Positions 19,017-27,755 of a stretch of 64,000 bases of DNA are shown here, piece by piece. The position numbers were made by a program, and so were the translations under genes. The DNA is taken from positions 92,116 through 156,115 of the forward strand of contig NZ_JALIRM010000005.1 of the NCBI RefSeq assembly GCF_022900255.1, in the 5' to 3' direction. The stretch comes from Lederbergia wuyishanensis. Lineage in GTDB: Bacteria > Bacillota > Bacilli > Bacillales > Bacillaceae_C. Each line of letters starts with the position of its first letter. Position 1 is the stretch's first letter. Under the pieces are notes generated by a model that made no database searches, was not told where the DNA came from, and saw nothing but the letters and a program-made list of their open reading frames with translations.

Positions 19017-20120
19017 ATGGCCGAAGTTAAGTTTTTAAATATTGTAAAACAATTTGAAGATGAAAATAAGGGTAAAGTTTTTGCCGTTAAAGATGCAAGC
19101 TTTACTGTAAAGGATAAAGAGTTTTTAGTATTCGTTGGTCCGTCTGGTTGCGGCAAAACAACTTCACTAAGAATGGTAGCCGGTCTGGAGAGACAAACAA
19201 GTGGGGATATTTATATTGGAGACCGCTTAGTTAATAAGGTTCATCCGAAAGATCGGGATATTGCCATGGTGTTTCAGGATTATGCCCTTTACCCTCACAT
19301 GACGATCCGGGAAAACTTAGGATTTGGATTAAAAAACCTTAAAACTCCTAAAGCAGAGATAGAAGCAAAAATTAAGGAAGCAGCTTCGATATTAAGTATA
19401 GAAAACCTATTGGATCGTAAACCTCGTGAGTTAAGTGGGGGTCAAAGACAACGTATAGCTGTAGGAAGAGCAATTGTTCGTAATCCATCTGTGTTTCTAT
19501 TTGATGAACCTCTTAGTAACCTAGATGCCAAGTTACGTGTCCAAATGCGTGTTGAGTTATCAGAACTACATAAACGACTCGAAGCAACTATTATATATGT
19601 TACTCATGATCAGGTTGAAGCAATGACTTTAGGACAGAGGATTGTAGTTATGAATGCTGGCGAGATTCAACAAATTGCAACTCCTGAAGAATTATACGAA
19701 AAACCAAATAATTTGTTTGTTGCTGGGTTTATTGGATCTCCTCCGATGAACTTTGTAAAAGCAAGATTAGAGGGAAACCAACTGCATACAGCAAGTTATA
19801 CATTTACGCTTCCAGATGATAAGGTTAAAATGTACAAAAAGTATGATGGACAGGAAGTAATCTTTGGAATTCGTCCAGAAGACATTCTTTCCACTAAGCT
19901 TATGCCTTCCGTTCCAGATAAAAATGTCTACCAAGTAAATCTAAAAGTCGTCGAGCATTTAGGAGCTGAATTATTAATCTACTTCGATATCGGTGATGAT
20001 CAATTAACAGGTAGGGTAAATGCGGATGCCAAGCTAAAACAACTTGAACCAACTGAGCTTTACTTTAATTTAAATAAAATGCAGCTATTTGATCCTAAGA
20101 CACAAGAAAGAATTTATTAG
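19017..20120 (+). CDS. ABC transporter ATP-binding protein, MsmX/UgpC-type
   Basis: The 367-residue ATPase shows Walker [12 protein letters not shown]-loop [13 protein letters not shown], signature LSGGQRQR, Walker [13 protein letters not shown] and switch His VTHDQ. The C-terminal OB-fold (TOBE) domain resembles MsmX, which energises several sugar importers. Many Bacillus operons of this kind lack their own ATPase and borrow MsmX, so an in-operon copy implies a self-sufficient system. GGAGGA lies eight bases before the ATG. Confidence 0.94.
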   Translation: MAEVKFLNIVKQFEDENKGKVFAVKDASFTVKDKEFLVFVGPSGCGKTTSLRMVAGLERQTSGDIYIGDRLVNKVHPKDRDIAMVFQDYALYPHMTIRENLGFGLKNLKTPKAEIEAKIKEAASILSIENLLDRKPRELSGGQRQRIAVGRAIVRNPSVFLFDEPLSNLDAKLRVQMRVELSELHKRLEATIIYVTHDQVEAMTLGQRIVVMNAGEIQQIATPEELYEKPNNLFVAGFIGSPPMNFVKARLEGNQLHTASYTFTLPDDKVKMYKKYDGQEVIFGIRPEDILSTKLMPSVPDKNVYQVNLKVVEHLGAELLIYFDIGDDQLTGRVNADAKLKQLEPTELYFNLNKMQLFDPKTQERIY

Positions 20121-20145
20121 AAATTAAAAAGGAACGGTGATTCAA

Positions 20146-20835
20146 ATGCTTCCAATCAGCCAGCTTATAAAGAAAACAGGACATCAAATTTTTACAAATA
20201 TATTAACGGTTTTGGGAGTTAGTGTAGGTTGGTCACTGTTCCTTGTTCCAGTAATTTTTATTCTGCCCCTTCATGTAGCACTCGTCTTTTTCGCGGTTAC
20301 ATTTATTCCGGTGACAGTATCTGTCTACGCCGTTATGAATCATTTATTAATAAAAAACAAGGCATCCATCGCCTTGTTCATCCGATCATTCTTCTACTAT
20401 TTTAAGAGATCCTTTTTGTTGGGAATACTATTCAATCTCGCAATTCTAATAGCGATATCGGAATGGTGGTATTACATTAATATTAATAATAGCTATTTAA
20501 TCTTTTTATTTGCCACATTCCAAACGTATTTGATTTTCACCTTTTTAACGACGCAAGTTTATGCGATACCTTTCATGGTTATTGAAGATTTGCCGCTATT
20601 TAAGGCAATGAATAAATCCATCCGACATTTTATGAAGAATAAGGGATATACGGTTGGTTTGTTTATTCAAATTATTTCCGTCACAGCATTGCTTAGTTTG
20701 ACAGTCATAGGATTTTTCCTTCTATATATTGGCATGGTGGCTATATTTGTTATTAATGCTACAAACAATTTACTGTTGGAAAAGCCTAACAACGAAATAG
20801 TGGAAAGTAATAATAATGAACTTGTAAGAGGATAG
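20146..20835 (+). CDS. YesL/DUF624-like membrane protein
   Basis: The 229-residue hydrophobic protein has about five membrane segments and the basic segment FIRSFFYYFKRSF after the second pair. It resembles the YesL (DUF624) proteins found in many Bacillus sugar ABC operons, whose function is unknown. It follows the ATPase by 25 nt and ends at a terminator, so it is probably the last gene of the operon. The start could be ATG 20146 (GGTGA upstream) or GTG 20137. Confidence 0.65.
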   Translation: MLPISQLIKKTGHQIFTNILTVLGVSVGWSLFLVPVIFILPLHVALVFFAVTFIPVTVSVYAVMNHLLIKNKASIALFIRSFFYYFKRSFLLGILFNLAILIAISEWWYYININNSYLIFLFATFQTYLIFTFLTTQVYAIPFMVIEDLPLFKAMNKSIRHFMKNKGYTVGLFIQIISVTALLSLTVIGFFLLYIGMVAIFVINATNNLLLEKPNNEIVESNNNELVRG

Positions 20836-20878
20836 TAGATTATGAGTTTACTGATGATAACTAAAGGGTCATTATTAG

Positions 20879-20930
20879 AAAACCTGTATGAATGAATAGA
20901 AATAATTCATTTATATAGGTTTTTCTTTTT
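20879..20930 (+). terminator. Terminator of the sugar ABC operon
   Basis: AAACCTGTATGAATGAAT and ATTCATTTATATAGGTTT form a long imperfect stem followed by TTCTTTTT. Confidence 0.8.
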
Positions 20931-20964
20931 AATGAAATCATATGAACAAAGGAGGTATTCTTCG

Positions 20965-21461
20965 ATGGCTAGCAGAATTGTAGTTAATAACTAAATATGT
21001 ATTGTGAGGTGAATTTGCCTTAATAATAATGGTTTTCGGTTTCTAGAATTTTTACATATAGATGAAGATGATATATATAATTACCAGCCAGTTGCTGGTT
21101 CTTTTGCCGTTATTAAATGTGATGGGAAATATCTTCTTTGTTATAACACTTGGCGAAAACAATGGGAATTACCTGCTGGAAAAAGAGAGGCGAATGAGTC
21201 TCCAAAGAATGTGCAATAAGAGAATTATATGAAGAAACAGTACAACTAGTTAGTGATATGGAGTTTGGGGGCTTAATGAAAGTTCTAAATATAAATATGG
21301 TCATATAAAATATAACCCTGTCTACTTCGCTAAAATAGATAAACTTCAACCGTTTAGAATAAAATGAGGAAACAACCGCTATAAAGCTATGGGATCAAAA
21401 GGAATATATAGGTTCTATTGATGCGGTTGATGTCCACATATTTGATTATGTAAGTGAATAA
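20965..21461 (+). pseudogene. NUDIX hydrolase pseudogene
   Basis: A perfect AAAGGAGG precedes ATG 20965, but the frame is broken by TAA after MASRIVVNN and by TGA shortly after. The same frame then reads GFRFLEFLHIDEDD and SFAVIKCDGKYLLCYNTWRK. The NUDIX box GKREANESPKE-REL-EET is recognisable only if one base is restored near 21211, giving CAIRELYEET. Coding similarity continues, with further shifts, to FDYVSE and TAA at 21459-21461. Several independent lesions mean this is a true pseudogene, not a single error. Confidence 0.8.
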
Positions 21462-21541
21462 TTTACGATTAGATTTTATCTTTGAGTTTTTACAGAAGCA
21501 ATTTTAAATGATATTTCAATGATCTTATGGAGGTATCCAGA

Positions 21542-21991
21542 ATGGAAGATTGCTTGATTTGTAATCGAATAAATATGATTAAAGAAGGGACAAATAAATA
21601 CTTTGTTGCAGAACTTGAAACAGGTTATGTAGTGATTGGCGATCACCAATACTTTGAAGGATACACGTTGTTTCTATGTAAGGAACATAAACACGAATTA
21701 CATGAATTAAATAGTGATTATAAGCAGAAATTTCTTATTGAAATGAGCACAGTATCAGAAGCAGTGTTTAGGGCTTTTAAACCAGATAAATTAAATTACG
21801 AACTTCTTGGTAACGGTGATTCCCATATGCATTGGCACATTTTCCCTAGAAGATTAAACGAACCGAATCCTACATATCCTGTTTGGTGGACTTCTAGGGA
21901 AACTATGTATTCCGAAAATTCCAGACCGAGCATCAACGAACTGGAAGAATTAAAAAAGAAGTTATTAGTTGAATTGGAGAAAATTATTTAA
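21542..21991 (+). CDS. HIT-family nucleotide hydrolase
   Basis: The 149-residue histidine-triad protein has CLICNRI near the N-terminus (a Cys pair, possibly zinc-binding) and the catalytic triad HMHWHIFPR near residue 105. HIT proteins hydrolyse nucleoside phosphoramidates or dinucleoside polyphosphates; the substrate is unknown. ATG 21542 follows GGAGG by eight bases. It is convergent with the HD-domain gene on the other strand. It stands in a run of small accessory enzymes. Confidence 0.88.
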   Translation: MEDCLICNRINMIKEGTNKYFVAELETGYVVIGDHQYFEGYTLFLCKEHKHELHELNSDYKQKFLIEMSTVSEAVFRAFKPDKLNYELLGNGDSHMHWHIFPRRLNEPNPTYPVWWTSRETMYSENSRPSINELEELKKKLLVELEKII

Positions 21992-22007
21992 TCCTGTTAG
22001 TAGTTAG

Positions 22008-22964
22008 CTATATATTAAGATAGTATTCTTTTTTTAACATCTGTAAACGCTTCCTAATAGCAATACTTTTTGATGATTCAAGGAAAGGTTTACCATTAAC
22101 TAATGGACTTTTTTTATACAATTTTCGAACCTTTAGTTTTAAGGCAGCATTGTTAGAGAAAGTTTCTTCAATAGTTATGTTGTGAGGTTTAAATAAAAGA
22201 AGCTCAATTAATCTTTTTACTCTTTTTGATGATGATTTAAGTAGCATAGTTATTACCTCATGGTCAGTCAATAAAACAAAATCAGAAAGTCGTGTTTCAG
22301 CTTCTCTTGAATGAAGGCGGATTGCTTCTGAAAGTATCTTATCTACTGCCAATAAATGTGGAGATAGGAACAGTTCATGATCGGTTGCTATTAATTCTAG
22401 AAGATACATAGCCGTTTCTTCATCAGTTACAATCCCTTTTTCAGAGCACGATAACTTTTTTAATATATCACGAGGCTTGAGGCTTGCAAGACCTGCCATA
22501 TACGTGTCTCGAAAGAAACTATCTAAATGATCAAGCCCAAGTACATTATCATATCCAGTTAAAGGTGAGGAGTCGTTCAAATAGGCAATAATCTCTTCCG
22601 GATTATATCCGTATTTAGATAAGATATCTTTGATTTCAAAACTGCTAATATACTTTTCAGTAAAATGGTGATGGTTAAATCCAAGATTTTCTTCTACTGC
22701 ATGCGAAAAAGGTAGATGCCCGATATCATGTAATATTGCAGAAATTCTTAGTTTGTTATTTTCAGGGAAAAAATAGCAGGCTAACTTCCATACTCCTAAT
22801 GTATGCTCAAGTCTTGAATGTACAACAGGAGTTACGAGAGAACCAGCTCCGAAATGAGCTAGAAATTTTAGTCTGCGCACATAACTTGTTTGGAATAATT
22901 CATATTCAATTTCAGTCATTTGCATTTGAGGATATAAAGGTTCATTTAAATAGAAACATCTCAT
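22008..22964 (-). CDS. HD-domain phosphohydrolase (SAMHD1/YwfO-like)
   Basis: The 318-residue protein carries the metal-dependent HD domain in order: HSRLEHTLGVW, AILHDIGHLPFSH, and later GLDHLDSF with the distal Asp. This spacing fits dGTPase/SAMHD1-like and YwfO-like hydrolases rather than HD-GYP domains. The likely role is hydrolysis of a phosphate ester on a nucleotide in the cytoplasm. I start at 22964 because GGAG lies about eight bases upstream on that strand; ATG 22979 has no ribosome site. A methyltransferase relic lies divergently upstream. Confidence 0.85.
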   Translation of the reverse strand: MRCFYLNEPLYPQMQMTEIEYELFQTSYVRRLKFLAHFGAGSLVTPVVHSRLEHTLGVWKLACYFFPENNKLRISAILHDIGHLPFSHAVEENLGFNHHHFTEKYISSFEIKDILSKYGYNPEEIIAYLNDSSPLTGYDNVLGLDHLDSFFRDTYMAGLASLKPRDILKKLSCSEKGIVTDEETAMYLLELIATDHELFLSPHLLAVDKILSEAIRLHSREAETRLSDFVLLTDHEVITMLLKSSSKRVKRLIELLLFKPHNITIEETFSNNAALKLKVRKLYKKSPLVNGKPFLESSKSIAIRKRLQMLKKEYYLNI

Positions 22965-23044
22965 TATGCTCAACTCCATATTCTATTAAGTAATCTTAAC
23001 ATAGATATCGATATTGATTGCAAAAGGTTAATAAGGAGGTAGTC

Positions 23045-23752
23045 ATGAACAGAATTGAATACATAAGACAAGAAGAAAAAGAATATCACGACTATTGTTA
23101 TCATAATTATAAGTTGTTTGTGGAAGGATCTTGGTTGCATAAACCAGTGGAGACTGTAATGGAGGTTATTCCTCTTTTGAAAGGAAAAGGCAATATAAAC
23201 ATCCTCGATTTAGGATCGGGAGTTGGAAGAAATAGTATCCCTATGGCCTAGTTACTAAAAGACCGAGATTGCACAGTAGTCTGTGTTGATTTACTTGAGT
23301 CCGCTTTACAAAAACTAAAACAATATAGTGAAGAACATGGTGTTCAGGAAATTATTCGAAGTGTACAGACAGATATAGGAAACTTTTCAATAACTCCAAA
23401 TACCTATGATTATATCGTTGCCGTTTCTAGTCTAGAACATGTTGAATCCGAAGCTGTTTTTGGCCAAGTAATCTATCAAATGGCAGAAGGAACAAAGGAC
23501 CAAGGAATAAACTGTATTATTGTAAACTCAGAGGTGGAAGAAATAGATTTAGAAACGAATGATTATTTAACACCGCTAATGGAAATAAACATATCAACTG
23601 AAGAGATGATAAATAAATTGAACGATGCCTATAAAAGGTGGGAAGTATTGAAGGTGCTAGTGAAACCATTGGAATATACAATAAAGCGCAAGCAACGTCC
23701 TATCTTACTAAGAACAAATGCTATTACATACGTAGTGAAGAAAGTTAAATGA
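23045..23752 (+). pseudogene. SAM-dependent methyltransferase interrupted by an in-frame amber codon
   Basis: AAGGAGG precedes ATG 23045. The frame encodes a class I methyltransferase start, including the SAM motif ILDLGSGVGRNSIPMA, then hits TAG at 23249-23251. Beyond it the very same frame continues to 23752 with the family's next blocks VVCVDLLESALQKL, DYIVAVSSLEHVES and a normal C-terminus. One base change (CAG to TAG) would explain the break. Total length would be 235 residues. It is either a recent pseudogene, an amber-suppressed gene or a sequencing error. No second lesion was seen. Confidence 0.75.
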
Positions 23753-23776
23753 ACACTGATTTTAGGGGGGACAAGA

Positions 23777-24322
23777 TTGTTAGAGCGGAAATATGGTGAC
23801 CGTTCAGAATGGAAGCGAGTGCTTAAAAGGGAATATATCCAATCATTTTTCGATACAGAAGAGTTTAAAGGGTATGTTACCTTATTAAATATTCATAATG
23901 TCAGAGAGCCATTATTTGTTAAGTATGGTGCAAATAGTGTATGTATAGTGGATGATGGGTACATTTGGCTTCAGCACTTTCCTACGGAGGGACACCATTC
24001 TTTAACTACAATGTTTGATGCTCAAGGGAATATCGTTCAATGGTATGTTGATATTTGTTTACAATGTGGGATTGATAATAATGTGCCTTGGGTGGATGAT
24101 CTGTTTTTAGACATTGTAATATTACCAACTGGGGAAATCTTTATAAAAGATGAAGATGAACTGGATGAAGCATTATCGAGGGGAAGTATTGATGAAAAAC
24201 AATACAAAATTGCTTGGAAAGAAGCAAATAAATTATGTAAGTTGATTGCTAATGATGGCTTTGATTTGATGAAGTTATCCAGAGCTCATAAAGAGATGTT
24301 ACTTAAAAAACTGAACAAATAA
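23777..24322 (+). CDS. DUF402 family protein (nucleoside phosphatase-like)
   Basis: This 181-residue protein has a TTG start and a strong AGGGGGG site. Conserved DUF402 features are visible: WYVDICLQCG, DLFLDIVILPTGE and the acidic DEDELDEAL segment followed by a helical C-terminus. Characterised Gram-positive members are nucleoside tri-/diphosphatases that bind divalent metal through these acidic residues. It follows the broken methyltransferase gene by 24 nt and may share its transcript. Confidence 0.75.
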   Translation: MLERKYGDRSEWKRVLKREYIQSFFDTEEFKGYVTLLNIHNVREPLFVKYGANSVCIVDDGYIWLQHFPTEGHHSLTTMFDAQGNIVQWYVDICLQCGIDNNVPWVDDLFLDIVILPTGEIFIKDEDELDEALSRGSIDEKQYKIAWKEANKLCKLIANDGFDLMKLSRAHKEMLLKKLNK

Positions 24323-24715
24323 GTTATTCAAGATTCTTCAATTTATTATGAAAAATCACAGCCTTATTAAGAAGCTTATTTATTAGATATTGCAATTAGA
24401 CGAGTAAGGCAGCCCCAATTTAACATACTGTTTTCCATCCCCAAGGAGGGTGCAGTATGACCATAATAGGCTTTCTCGTTCGGTAAATCTGTAACTATTC
24501 TTAAAAATCCTGAATATACATAAGACTGTACTCTTTTTTAGTTATACAAAGCATTCAAGAAATTATTCACTCAAGGTTGTTAGAGATCACTACGAATAAC
24601 TATTTGTCCCAATTTATTTGAGGCATACCAACGTTCTTTGTACTGTGTTTTGCTTAAAAGAGAAAATAACCCAAACAAAATAAATGAAGATTACTAGAAA
24701 GGATGTAACTGAATT
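24323..24715. other. Intergenic, no gene recognised
   Basis: AT-rich DNA without a convincing ORF. One 9-codon ORF (MTIIGFLVR) with a good AAGGAGG site begins at 24457, inside sequence that otherwise looks degenerate. GCCTTA and TAAGGC flank a 38-nt loop near 24362-24412 but form no clear terminator. Confidence 0.35.
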
Positions 24716-25672
24716 GTGACTGTTCCAATAATACCAGCGATGATTTCTTTTATAGTTGTCGCGGCATTATCTCCGCTTTTAATTGCTGTGTTAAAGAAAT
24801 TAGGACTTATTCAACCTATAAGAAAGGAGCTTCCTTCTGACCATCAGTTAAAAAAAGGGACTCCGCTAATGTTTGGAATGATTCTTTTTGTCGGTGTAAT
24901 CGTAGCCACTCTTTATTCCCCAACTCCATTAATGTTTTTCTTAGCCATTACATATATCTTGTTCAGTTCTGTTGGGTTCTTAGATGATTTTTGGAAAGCT
25001 TCCCGGCAAGACCCAGGAGGAGTATCGGGTAAGACGAAACTCATTTTTCAGTTTTCTTTTACGGGTATTTTATTATTTTACGTCGTTAATAAACTAGGTA
25101 TAGATACAAATATTCAAATTTATAAAAATGTTTCCTTTGATCTCCCAATCATGTTTTATGTTATTGTGATTACTTTATTTGTTGTAGGTTCTGCAAATGC
25201 TATTAATTTTACCGACGGATTGGATGGCCTTTTAGGTGTCGTTGCAATTCCTACTTACTTTTTCTTTTTTATCATTTCAGAAAGTACAGAAGTACAACTT
25301 TTTAGTTTAATTATGGTTGGGTGTTTGCTTGGTTTTCTTATTTATAATATTTACCCTGCCAAAGCTTTTATGGGTGATACAGGTTCGTTGGCTATAGGTG
25401 GATCATTGTCGTTTCTTGCTGTCCTTGAGAAAGTAGAAATCTTAATTCCAATCTTATTTTTCATTTATTTTGCAGAGCAATTGTCAGTTATATTGCAAGT
25501 TTCATCGTTCAAACTGACCCGCAAACGAATTTTCAGAATGACACCAATCCATTATCATTTTTCTTTAAAATATGGCTGGTCAGAAACAACGATTGTAGCC
25601 GTTTTTGGATTTGTATCTTGGATTGGAACTTTTATGTGTTTAGCCTATTGGAGATTTCTTCTACATCTATGA
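24716..25672 (+). CDS. MraY-like phospho-MurNAc-pentapeptide transferase (second copy type)
   Basis: The 318-residue polytopic membrane protein has MraY motifs: KGTPLMFG, FLDDFWK, NFTDGLDGL and GDTGSLA. MraY transfers phospho-MurNAc-pentapeptide to undecaprenyl phosphate to make lipid I. The usual HHH motif near the C-terminus is here PIHYHF, so the middle His is Tyr. No mur or fts genes are nearby, whereas the housekeeping mraY sits in the dcw cluster, so this is probably an extra paralogue. Its substrate could differ (another glycan-lipid). The start is GTG 24716 after AAAGGATG. Confidence 0.82.
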   Translation: MTVPIIPAMISFIVVAALSPLLIAVLKKLGLIQPIRKELPSDHQLKKGTPLMFGMILFVGVIVATLYSPTPLMFFLAITYILFSSVGFLDDFWKASRQDPGGVSGKTKLIFQFSFTGILLFYVVNKLGIDTNIQIYKNVSFDLPIMFYVIVITLFVVGSANAINFTDGLDGLLGVVAIPTYFFFFIISESTEVQLFSLIMVGCLLGFLIYNIYPAKAFMGDTGSLAIGGSLSFLAVLEKVEILIPILFFIYFAEQLSVILQVSSFKLTRKRIFRMTPIHYHFSLKYGWSETTIVAVFGFVSWIGTFMCLAYWRFLLHL

Positions 25673-25817
25673 AAGGTACAATCGTCATCCCAACGCATAT
25701 TAGCGGCAACCAAGCAACGAATAAAATGAGAAAAAGAAACACGGGCTTGAAATCAGCAACCACATAAATTGAAGTACTTATCAATATTCCGATTATTAAA
25801 TAAAGAGCGAAGATCAT
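25632..25817 (-). CDS. Small two-helix membrane protein, convergent with mraY-like gene
   Basis: This 61-residue ORF has two predicted membrane helices separated by FKP and an acidic C-terminus. The ribosome site AAGGAG lies ten bases before the ATG, which favours a real gene. Its last 13 codons overlap the 3' end of the mraY-like gene on the other strand. The ribosome site lies inside a 12-bp hairpin (25825-25857). I do not recognise the family. An ORF by chance cannot be excluded because it is short. Confidence 0.5.
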   Translation of the reverse strand: MIFALYLIIGILISTSIYVVADFKPVFLFLILFVAWLPLICVGMTIVPFIDVEEISNRLNT

Positions 25818-25824
25818 TTCTCAT

Positions 25825-25857
25825 CAACTCCTTTTTAATATTATAAAAAAGGAGTTG
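25825..25857. terminator. Hairpin between mraY-like gene and small ORF
   Basis: CAACTCCTTTTT (25825-25836) and AAAAAGGAGTTG (25846-25857) are exact complements around a short AT loop. On the plus strand it could terminate mraY transcription, though the tail GTATTTTG is weak. On the minus strand it covers the ribosome site of the 61-residue ORF. Confidence 0.55.
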
Positions 25858-26056
25858 TATTTTGATTGGGCTCTTTATCAATTCGGTTACGAATGATGAT
25901 GTTTATGCTTCTTCAACATAATATTAAGTTGAAATGAAGGGATTGGTAACTTCTTATAGAATAACTATCTAATACTTGGAGATGTATAAAATTGTTTGGA
26001 AAAACTGTTCTTTAATCCACTCCAATTAGAAAATTAAAGATCAGGGAGTGATCAAT

Positions 26057-26761
26057 TTGAGTAAAGCAGAACAACATACGAAGCTGGATTTAGAGAGAAT
26101 TGTTTTTATCAGAAGGACATTTGATGAATATTTGAATATGTTTTCTCTTTTAGAAGAATCTCTCAGAGGAAAAAGAATACTAGATTGTCCAGCAGGTGCT
26201 TGTTCTTTTACAGCTGTTGGCAATAAATTAGGACTGGATATTACAGCGTGTGATATTGCTTATTACTATTCTGGTGAGGATTTGAAAAACAAAGGTCTTC
26301 AGGACATTGAACATGCGATGAAGCAAATGCAAAAAGCTAAAAAAAATTATATTTGGGACTATTTTAATGACATTGAAGGTCTTAGAAATCATCGCTTGAG
26401 TGCATTATATGATTGTACTAACGATATGGCAGAATCGAGTGAACAATATGTGCCCGTTACCTTGCCTTTAATGCCGTTTGAAGATGACGAGTTTGATATC
26501 CTTCTTTCTGCGCATTTTTTGTTCATGTATGCCGATCGATTAGATATTGAATTTCATATAGCGACCATTGAAGAGATGTTGAGAGTTACAAAGGAAGAAA
26601 TCCGTATCTTTCCTTTAGTGGACTTGGAAGGAAAACGATATGAACATTTAGATAGAATAATAGGACATCTCATTGATAATGGATGTTTAGTGGAAGAGAT
26701 TAAAGTACCATATGAGTTTCAAGCGAATGCTAATTCGATGTTGAAAATAGTAAAAGGATAA
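26057..26761 (+). CDS. Class I SAM-dependent methyltransferase
   Basis: This 234-residue protein has the SAM-binding stretch ILDCPAGACSFTAVG and the follow-on acidic residue in ITACDIAYYY. The block LPFEDDEFDILLSAHFLF-like (MPFEDDEFDILLSAH) marks motif II/post-I of small-molecule methyltransferases. The glycine-rich loop is unusual (CPAGAC in place of GxGxG), as seen in one Bacillus subfamily. TTG 26057 follows GGGAG by eight bases. The substrate is unknown. It stands alone in the accessory zone. Confidence 0.75.
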   Translation: MSKAEQHTKLDLERIVFIRRTFDEYLNMFSLLEESLRGKRILDCPAGACSFTAVGNKLGLDITACDIAYYYSGEDLKNKGLQDIEHAMKQMQKAKKNYIWDYFNDIEGLRNHRLSALYDCTNDMAESSEQYVPVTLPLMPFEDDEFDILLSAHFLFMYADRLDIEFHIATIEEMLRVTKEEIRIFPLVDLEGKRYEHLDRIIGHLIDNGCLVEEIKVPYEFQANANSMLKIVKG

Positions 26762-26849
26762 TTAAAATTAGTGGCGAAGACTTACATTAATAAATATGTC
26801 TTTTTGTCAGAGCTGGATCTGAGTAAATATAATTTCGGGGGTTATTAGG

Positions 26850-27332
26850 ATGTTAATGCCGACGCATATTGTGGCAGTAGGTGGAATTGTAGAAAATCAA
26901 GAAGGAAATATACTTTTAGTTAAGACACGTGATGGGGGATGGGTATATCCAGGGGGACAGGTTGAAGTAGGAGAAAACCTACTCGATGCATTAAGTCGAG
27001 AAATTAAAGAAGAAAGTGGAATAGATACAGTTGTTTCTTATTTGATTGGAGTCCATTCCAATACAAGAATACATAAATGGTATGATGGTGTAACTGATGT
27101 TCCGACTAAAGTAATGTTCGATTATGTGTGCAAGCCAGTAGGCGGCGAATTAAGTATTTCGGAAGAAACAACAGATAGCCGCTGGGTTGCAAAGGATAAA
27201 GTGCTGGATTTGATTACTGCGCCAGCAATCCGTATGCGTTATCAAGCCTATTTGGAATTTGATGGAACGATCAATTATACAGAATATGTGACAAAACCTA
27301 AGTTTGAACTTAAGGTGAAAAGAACTTTGTAA
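26850..27332 (+). CDS. NUDIX hydrolase
   Basis: The 160-residue NUDIX protein has the complete box GGQVEVGENLLDALSREI followed by KEESGI, with all Glu ligands for magnesium. The N-terminus begins immediately with the domain (HIVAVGGIVENQEGNILLV). Such enzymes cleave nucleoside diphosphates linked to another group. The substrate is not predictable. The start is ATG 26850 or 26856 after GGGGG. A 236-bp MITE-like element follows. Confidence 0.88.
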   Translation: MLMPTHIVAVGGIVENQEGNILLVKTRDGGWVYPGGQVEVGENLLDALSREIKEESGIDTVVSYLIGVHSNTRIHKWYDGVTDVPTKVMFDYVCKPVGGELSISEETTDSRWVAKDKVLDLITAPAIRMRYQAYLEFDGTINYTEYVTKPKFELKVKRTL

Positions 27333-27460
27333 AAGATAATTTGGTCCAGATGATATAGCATGCAGGATAGAACCAATAATACCGGCAAGTGAGTCGGCGT
27401 TTAAGTGTTAAAAAGACAATCCTTAAAGTAACTGCGGAATGAAAGAAGAGCAACGAAAAT

Positions 27461-27696
27461 AGGCTGGGACATAACTTCGACAAAGATAAAGCCGAACAAT
27501 AGGTTGATTAGTGTATATACGCGCTCTGGAAATATACTTCGCTTTCCGTGGGCGGCTGGTTAGCCTCCTCGCTCGTTCCGAGCTGCGCGGGGGACTCACC
27601 TAAGCCTTCCTCCCAAAGGAGTCTTCGTATATTTCCTCCGCTAAGTTAGATCATTGTTCGTCTTTAGTTTTGATTGTTTTAGTTATGTACTAGCCT
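27461..27696 (+). mobile_element. MITE-like element, copy 1 (236 bp)
   Basis: The element begins AGGCTGGGACATAACTT and ends in the imperfect inverse AGTTATGTACTAGCCT. It contains no ORF. The core GGAAATATACTTCGCTTTCC with GTGGGCGGCTGG, and TCCTCCCAAAGGAGTCTTCG, recurs in inverted orientation at 53980-54214. Sequences of this type are scattered through Bacillaceae intergenic regions. Its spread presumably depended on a transposase in trans, which is inference. Confidence 0.75.
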
Positions 27697-27755
27697 CATG
27701 AACATTTAATATATTAATTGCCAGGAGGAACAGTTGAAGAACACTGCTCCTTCTA

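Noticed and set aside
24457..24486. 9-codon ORF with a good ribosome site
   Set aside because: Too short, and no gene or terminator follows in a way that would support a leader-peptide role.
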